A stretch of DNA of 64,000 nucleotides from Gelidibacter maritimus (GTDB lineage: Bacteria > Bacteroidota > Bacteroidia > Flavobacteriales > Flavobacteriaceae). The position numbers and the translations under genes were made by a program. A model generated the notes under the pieces. It saw only the letters and a list, made by a program, of their open reading frames with translations, did no database searches and was not told the origin of the DNA. Location of the stretch: positions 180,622-244,621 of the forward strand of contig NZ_JACGLT010000007.1 of NCBI RefSeq assembly GCF_014062315.1. The letters run 5' to 3'. Of the stretch, positions 59,749-64,000 are shown one piece after another (position 1 is the first letter of the stretch; every line of letters starts with the position of its first letter).

Positions 59749-62364
59749 ATGAAGAGAATTCTAAAATCGGCACTTTTATTAGTTATCATTTTTACCTGGA
59801 TACAATCGTTTGGTCAAGAAATTTCCAAATTGGAATTTACGGAACTACCCAATTTACCTGCCGAAAATACCGCCACGGCCTCTATTGGATATGCTGGAAT
59901 GATGGGGGGCGGGCATAATGGTGTGTTATTAGCCGCTGGCGGCGCAAACTTCCCAGAGGGTCTGCCATGGGAAGGCGGTAAAAAAGTATGGACCGATGCC
60001 ATTTTTATTTTTGAAAACGACCAATGGCGCTTATCTTCAAAGAAATTGCCAATGCCGTTGGGGTATTCGGCATCTGTATCAACTCCGCAGGGCGTTTTGT
60101 GTATTGGTGGTAATAATGAAAGTGATATAAGTGATCAGGTTTTCCTAATGGCTTATAATAGTGCCACGAAAGAGGTTGATATTACAAAATATCCAAATCT
60201 TCCGGAGCCTTTGGCGTTTTCTTCCGCCGTTCTATTTGAAGATGCTGTGTATGTAGTTGGAGGGAATAATGTTGAAGGCAGTACCAATTCGTTTTACAGG
60301 TTGTCATTAAAATCTGAGCAACAATGGGAAAAACTATCTGATTTTCCTGGTCATCCGAGAGCGCTTCATACCACAGCTGTTCAAGAGACGCAAACCACAA
60401 AAAAACTATTTGTCATTGGCGGTAGAAATGAAATAGTAGGGGAGAAGTCCAAAGCTTTAACCACCTATTTATCTTATGATTTTAAAAATAAAACTTGGGC
60501 AGAGGAGGGTGATCTTCTAATAAAAGGAGCTCCAAGAGTACTGATGGGTGCTTCGGCCGAAGTTATGGGCTCTATGCATATTATGGTTTACGGCGGTAGT
60601 GACGCCATACTTTTTGATGAATTGGAAACCATCGGTTTGGAATTGGCAGCACAACCAACCGACAGCATAAAAACCGAATTGACTTCCAGACGTGATGCTA
60701 TTTTAAATAATCACCCTGGGTTTTCAAAGGATATATTGGCTTACAATACCATTACCAAAAAGTGGTTTGTATATGCCACTTTGCCTTCAGAAATACCGGT
60801 TACTACGCTTGCTTTTAAAGATAACAACGATTTTATAATCGTCTCGGGTGAGGTCTCTCCTGGCATTCGTACCTCGGGAGTGCAAAGCTTTAAAATTGCT
60901 GATGCCGCACATCCTTTTGGCGTGCTCAACTATAGCGTCCTTGCTTTGTATTTGATGATATCGGTTTTGATTGGGCTCTATTTTGCGCGTAAACAAAAAT
61001 CCACCGAAGATTATTTTGTGGGTGGTGGACGGATTCCATGGTGGGCGTCTGGTTTAAGTGTGTTTGGAACGCTGTTAAGTGCCATCACCTTTATGGCCAT
61101 TCCTGCCAAAGCTTTTGTAACTGATTGGTCTTTCTTTTTCCTGAATATAACTGCCATCCTCATCACCCCTGTCATTGCATTTGTATTCATTCCATTTTTC
61201 AATAAATTGAAAATAAAAACGGCCTATGAATATCTTGAGGACCGCTTTAATTATACCGCGCGCGCTTTTGGAAGTTTGTCTTTTATCTTATTTCAGTTAG
61301 GGCGCATCGGCATTGTATTGTTATTGCCGTCTTTGGCCATTTCTATTGTTACTGGAATTCCTGTGGAGACCAGTATTTTAATCATGGGCGTGCTGTGTAT
61401 TTTCTATACCACATTTGGGGGGATTGAAGCAGTAATTTGGACCGATGTCATGCAGGTGATTGTCCTCTTGGGAGGTAGTGTCTTGGCGGTAGTTTGGATT
61501 ATGCTGCATACAGAAACCTCCTTTGGTGAGATGATTAACTACGCGTCCGATCATGATAAGTTCAACATTGCCAATATGGATTTTAATTTCACGGAATCCA
61601 CCTTTTGGGTGGTCTTTATCGGTGGTCTGGCTTCGGCGATGGTCACTCAGGGGACTGATCAAACCATTGTGCAAAGGTATTTGACCAGTTCCAGCGTCAA
61701 GGATTCGCAAAAAACATTATATACCAATGCGGTATTGACCTTACCGGCAACCATTATTTTCTTTGGAATTGGAACACTGCTATTTATATTCTATTCTGAA
61801 ATGCCCAGCAAGCTCTCGCCAGCAATTTCTAATAATGATTCTATTTTCCCGTGGTATATTGTCAGGGAGTTGCCTATTGGTGTTTCCGGTTTGTTGGTAG
61901 CCGGAATTTTCTCCGCGGCCATGTCGAGTATCAGTAGCAGTTTGAATTCGGTTTCAACAGCTTATTGCAACGATTTCCATTTGCATTTCCGACCAAAAGT
62001 AAACGATCATAAATTATTAAGGATAGCACGAGGTGCCACGATGATTACGGGTGTTCTTGGTGTGCTTTTGGCACTATGGATGGCGAGCTCGGAAATCAAA
62101 TCGCTTTGGGATCAATTTTACCGTTTCTTAGGACTGTTTACAGGAGGATTGGGTGGCATGTTTCTTTTGGGAATGCTTACCAAAAGAGCCAATGCTAAAG
62201 GCACATTAATGGGGCTGGTAGTTAGTGCGCTTTTAATCTGGTACATTAGCGTATTTACGGACATCAGCTTTTTAATGTATTCGTTTTTTGGAGTGGCTTC
62301 CTGTTTTGTGTTCGGGTATGTGTTTAGTTTGATGTTCCCTGATCGCAAAAAAGAAGAGGTTTAG
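59749..62364 (+). CDS. Fused Kelch mutarotase (NanM-like) and SSS symporter
   Basis: This is an 871-residue fusion. Residues 1-22 are a signal peptide ending FGQ. Residues 25-375 are a six-bladed Kelch propeller of the cyclically permuted mutarotase type (GGGHNGVLLAAGGANFPEGL, VYVVGGNNVEGS, VIGGRN and MVYGGSD blades), related to N-acetylneuraminate epimerase. From about residue 385 there are about 13 membrane helices of the SSS family (VLALYLMISVLIGLYFARKQ, TEDYFVGGGRIPWWASGLSV, GTDQTIVQRYLTSSS). The propeller would face the periplasm and pass the right anomer to the linked transporter. Sialic acid is the obvious candidate substrate, but no sialidase or NanA is in the window. It is divergent from the M28 gene. 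Confidence 0.93.
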   Translation: MKRILKSALLLVIIFTWIQSFGQEISKLEFTELPNLPAENTATASIGYAGMMGGGHNGVLLAAGGANFPEGLPWEGGKKVWTDAIFIFENDQWRLSSKKLPMPLGYSASVSTPQGVLCIGGNNESDISDQVFLMAYNSATKEVDITKYPNLPEPLAFSSAVLFEDAVYVVGGNNVEGSTNSFYRLSLKSEQQWEKLSDFPGHPRALHTTAVQETQTTKKLFVIGGRNEIVGEKSKALTTYLSYDFKNKTWAEEGDLLIKGAPRVLMGASAEVMGSMHIMVYGGSDAILFDELETIGLELAAQPTDSIKTELTSRRDAILNNHPGFSKDILAYNTITKKWFVYATLPSEIPVTTLAFKDNNDFIIVSGEVSPGIRTSGVQSFKIADAAHPFGVLNYSVLALYLMISVLIGLYFARKQKSTEDYFVGGGRIPWWASGLSVFGTLLSAITFMAIPAKAFVTDWSFFFLNITAILITPVIAFVFIPFFNKLKIKTAYEYLEDRFNYTARAFGSLSFILFQLGRIGIVLLLPSLAISIVTGIPVETSILIMGVLCIFYTTFGGIEAVIWTDVMQVIVLLGGSVLAVVWIMLHTETSFGEMINYASDHDKFNIANMDFNFTESTFWVVFIGGLASAMVTQGTDQTIVQRYLTSSSVKDSQKTLYTNAVLTLPATIIFFGIGTLLFIFYSEMPSKLSPAISNNDSIFPWYIVRELPIGVSGLLVAGIFSAAMSSISSSLNSVSTAYCNDFHLHFRPKVNDHKLLRIARGATMITGVLGVLLALWMASSEIKSLWDQFYRFLGLFTGGLGGMFLLGMLTKRANAKGTLMGLVVSALLIWYISVFTDISFLMYSFFGVASCFVFGYVFSLMFPDRKKEEV

Positions 62365-62417
62365 TTCTTGTCCTGGTCTTTAATCTCAGGTAAATTAAAA
62401 TGAGAATTGATACCTAT

Positions 62418-63203
62418 TTATTTTAATATTTGCCATCTTGGAGAAAAATACGTGGATCTACCACCCACTTTTATTTTCTGGATTTCCGCGTCGGTATGAA
62501 AGCAAGTGGCGCCTTCTTTTCTATTATGGATTAAAAAATCTTCAGGAAAATCCGGGTGGTGGGCGTCGTTTTCAATCGCCACTTCTATGACGTGTTTCAT
62601 GGCCTTAAAAATGGTTTCGATATCCTTTTCGGAAAGGTCTTGTACTTTTTGCTCTGGATGTATTTTAGATTGGTATAAGATATCATCCGCCATCCAATTG
62701 CCGACGCCAGCCGCCACACTTTGATCCATGAGTATTGCTTTGATGAACGTTTTCCGTTTGCCCAATGACACTTTGAAATCTTCTAAAGTGATGTCTCTTG
62801 CATCATCGCTGAGGTTGCGAGCTGCTTTGTAATCTTCAATGGAGTCTGTCAAGTCCCACCAACCAAATTTACGTTTGTTCTCAAAGGCAAAGTGGAAGCC
62901 ATTGTCAAAAGTGAGCACAATATGTCCAAATTTTGGACGGTCATCTTTTTCTTTATAATAATTGGGGCGACCGGTCATGCCAAAATGGATCACAAGTATC
63001 TTCTTGCCCGAGGTTTTTATGAATAGATACTTTCCGATACGTTGTGTTTCAATCAGTTCTTCATGGATCAGATGCTTTTCGAAATCGGCAATGGGTGCCT
63101 TTAGCAATCGGATATCGCGACATTCAAATGCGGCAATATTTTTGTGTAAGGAGGTGCTGTCTATAAAAATTTTGTAACCTTCAACTTCTGGTAATTCTGG
63201 CAT
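62418..63203 (-). CDS. DNA-formamidopyrimidine glycosylase family protein (Fpg/Nei)
   Basis: This is a DNA-repair glycosylase/AP-lyase. The N-terminus PELPEVEGYKIFID supplies catalytic Pro2 (after Met removal) and Glu3. HFGMTGRPNYY and the DNA-binding helix-two-turn-helix ILMDQSVAAGVGNWMADDILY are clear. The C-terminus keeps the GGRSTYF loop with the phosphate-contacting Arg, but the four zinc cysteines are reduced to one: CFH in place of CxxC, and SPRWQ in place of CPxCQ. It is thus a zinc-less finger form. At 261 residues it is slightly short. It is convergent with the transporter fusion (53-base gap). It is a housekeeping gene and probably marks the edge of the glycan locus. Confidence 0.93.
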   Translation of the reverse strand: MPELPEVEGYKIFIDSTSLHKNIAAFECRDIRLLKAPIADFEKHLIHEELIETQRIGKYLFIKTSGKKILVIHFGMTGRPNYYKEKDDRPKFGHIVLTFDNGFHFAFENKRKFGWWDLTDSIEDYKAARNLSDDARDITLEDFKVSLGKRKTFIKAILMDQSVAAGVGNWMADDILYQSKIHPEQKVQDLSEKDIETIFKAMKHVIEVAIENDAHHPDFPEDFLIHNRKEGATCFHTDAEIQKIKVGGRSTYFSPRWQILK

Positions 63204-63434
63204 GCTCTTTTGTATTTGTGCCTAAATTAATTAAAATCTCTGCGATTATCTTTGAGAGTGCCTGTAAAGAATTGAAATTTGTTTGTAAACATGGACTTGC
63301 CAATTATTTTATAGCATATCCGCAATTAGTCCAAAAAAGTTGAGATTGCTCAATTAAAACCCGAATAGGCCTTGCTCCCCCATATAGTTTTCGGGACTGA
63401 AGAGTGACTTATTCTCATATTAATTAATCATTTA
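63204..63434. other. Gap between fpg and the IS982-type element
   Basis: No ORF is seen. CCCGAA (63360-63365) and TTCGGG (63390-63395) form a weak inverted repeat. The stretch probably contains the fpg promoter on the minus strand. Nothing else is evident. Confidence 0.45.
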
Positions 63435-64000
63435 ACCTGAGTTCGATTGATAATATTTGATTTTTTTGTATAAAAAAAGATAGATTTTTAGTAAATTAAA
63501 GTGTTGAAATTCAATTTTTTAATCTAAAAACCTATCCATGATAATCTATTCTAAAGTTACTGAAATTTTTTGTATCGTCGATGAATTTTGCAGGGAATAT
63601 TCCGAAGTGGTCGACAGATCCCTTATCGGCAACAAGCCCAAACGCCCTCCCGTTATGTCCCAGAGCGAGATAATAACGATAGCGGTTATTTTTCAGTTGA
63701 GCGGTTTTAGGTGTTTCAAGCACTTTTATCTTTTCTACGTGAAGACCCATATGAAAGATGATTTTCCCGACACGGTCTCCTACAATAGGTTTACTGAGCT
63801 TATGCAACAGAACTTGATGGCCATGACGCTGTTCCTAAAGACCTGTTGCATGGGCGAATGCTCGGGCATCTCCTTTATCGACTCGACCCCGGTAAGGGTG
63901 TGCAAGAACAAGCGCATCCCCAACCATAGGGTCTTCAAGGGCATCGCCACTACGGGGCGTTCCACCATGGGCTGGTTCCACGGCTTCAAGCTGCACATCA
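63435..64000 (+). mobile_element. IS982-family insertion sequence, left part
   Basis: The element is recognised from its transposase and is cut by the window edge. I place the left end near 63435, at ACCTGAGTTCGAT, about 100 bases before the transposase ATG, a normal leader length for the family. This end is inferred because the right inverted repeat is not visible. The coding part is clearly GC-richer than the surrounding genes, which suggests recent transfer. Confidence 0.6.
63538..64000 (+). CDS. IS982-family transposase (3' partial)
   Basis: Reading from the ATG at 63538 gives an uninterrupted frame to the window end, about 154 residues. It contains EIFCIVDEFCREYSEVVD, SQSEIITIAVIFQLSGFRCF, KHFYLFYVKTHMKDDFP, YNRFTELMQ, and the first DDE-region motif ISFIDSTPVRVCKNKR followed by NHRVFKGIATTGRSTMGWF. 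These are the hallmarks of IS982-type transposases, including the first catalytic Asp in FIDSTP. The codon choice (CCC, GGC, TCG, ATC) is GC-rich compared with neighbouring genes. The minus-strand frames overlapping it are shadows. Whether the element is intact cannot be judged. Confidence 0.93.
   Translation, partial: MIIYSKVTEIFCIVDEFCREYSEVVDRSLIGNKPKRPPVMSQSEIITIAVIFQLSGFRCFKHFYLFYVKTHMKDDFPDTVSYNRFTELMQQNLMAMTLFLKTCCMGECSGISFIDSTPVRVCKNKRIPNHRVFKGIATTGRSTMGWFHGFKLHI

Noticed and set aside
59749..62364. Two separate genes instead of a fusion
   Set aside because: The frame is continuous with no internal stop codon or likely start between propeller and transporter, and only the propeller has a signal peptide.
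63532..63998. Two minus-strand frames at the right edge
   Set aside because: Both are shadows of the plus-strand IS982 transposase, which runs off the window.

Overview
The window looks like part of a marine-type Flavobacteriaceae (Bacteroidota) chromosome. The reasons are the SusC/SusD pair, signal peptides ending in xxAQ, many lipoprotein signals, AT-rich spacers, few Shine-Dalgarno sites, a TAnnTTTG-type promoter candidate and LytTR-type regulation. Most of it is one very large polysaccharide-utilisation region for host- or alga-type glycoproteins, especially N-glycans. Layout: 1-5252 holds a two-domain acetylesterase (cut by the window edge), a GH27 alpha-galactosidase and a divergent GH20. 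5677-10767 is the SusC/SusD uptake pair, closed by a perfect hairpin terminator. 11230-13051 is a LytTR response regulator and its histidine kinase on the minus strand. 13263-35563 is the N-glycan core: four different GH92 alpha-mannosidases, an SSS symporter, a cytoplasmic GH130 phosphorylase, a CBM9-like protein, a GH18, a GHL10-like putative hydrolase, a glycosylasparaginase, a GH20, a GH29 fucosidase and a PNGase F-like amidase. 35803-51878 holds three GH2 enzymes, an SGNH esterase, a second GH27, a small membrane protein, two S1 sulfatases and a GH16, which fits trimming of galactosylated and sulfated antennae. 52310-59479 (minus strand) holds GH84, GH123-like, GH20 and an M28 peptidase. 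59749-62364 is a fusion of a NanM-like Kelch mutarotase with an SSS transporter. A formamidopyrimidine-DNA glycosylase follows, and the right edge cuts an IS982-type transposase. Proposed working order (inference): sulfatases, esterases, GH16, GH2, GH27, GH29, GH20, GH84 and GH123 strip the antennae outside the cell or in the periplasm. PNGase and possibly the GH18 release chains. GH92 enzymes remove alpha-mannose. The glycosylasparaginase splits residual GlcNAc-Asn. The SSS permease imports Man-GlcNAc-type disaccharide, which GH130 phosphorolyses in the cytoplasm. The points most worth a second look are a GH92 whose general-acid Glu is Gln, a PNGase F relative with an E-to-D change, the Kelch-SSS fusion, heptamer-periodic arrays in several gene spacers (one abutting a start codon), and an uncharacterised GHL10-like lipoprotein between GH18 and GH92. 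All assignments rest on reading motifs and on memory of the families; no search was run.
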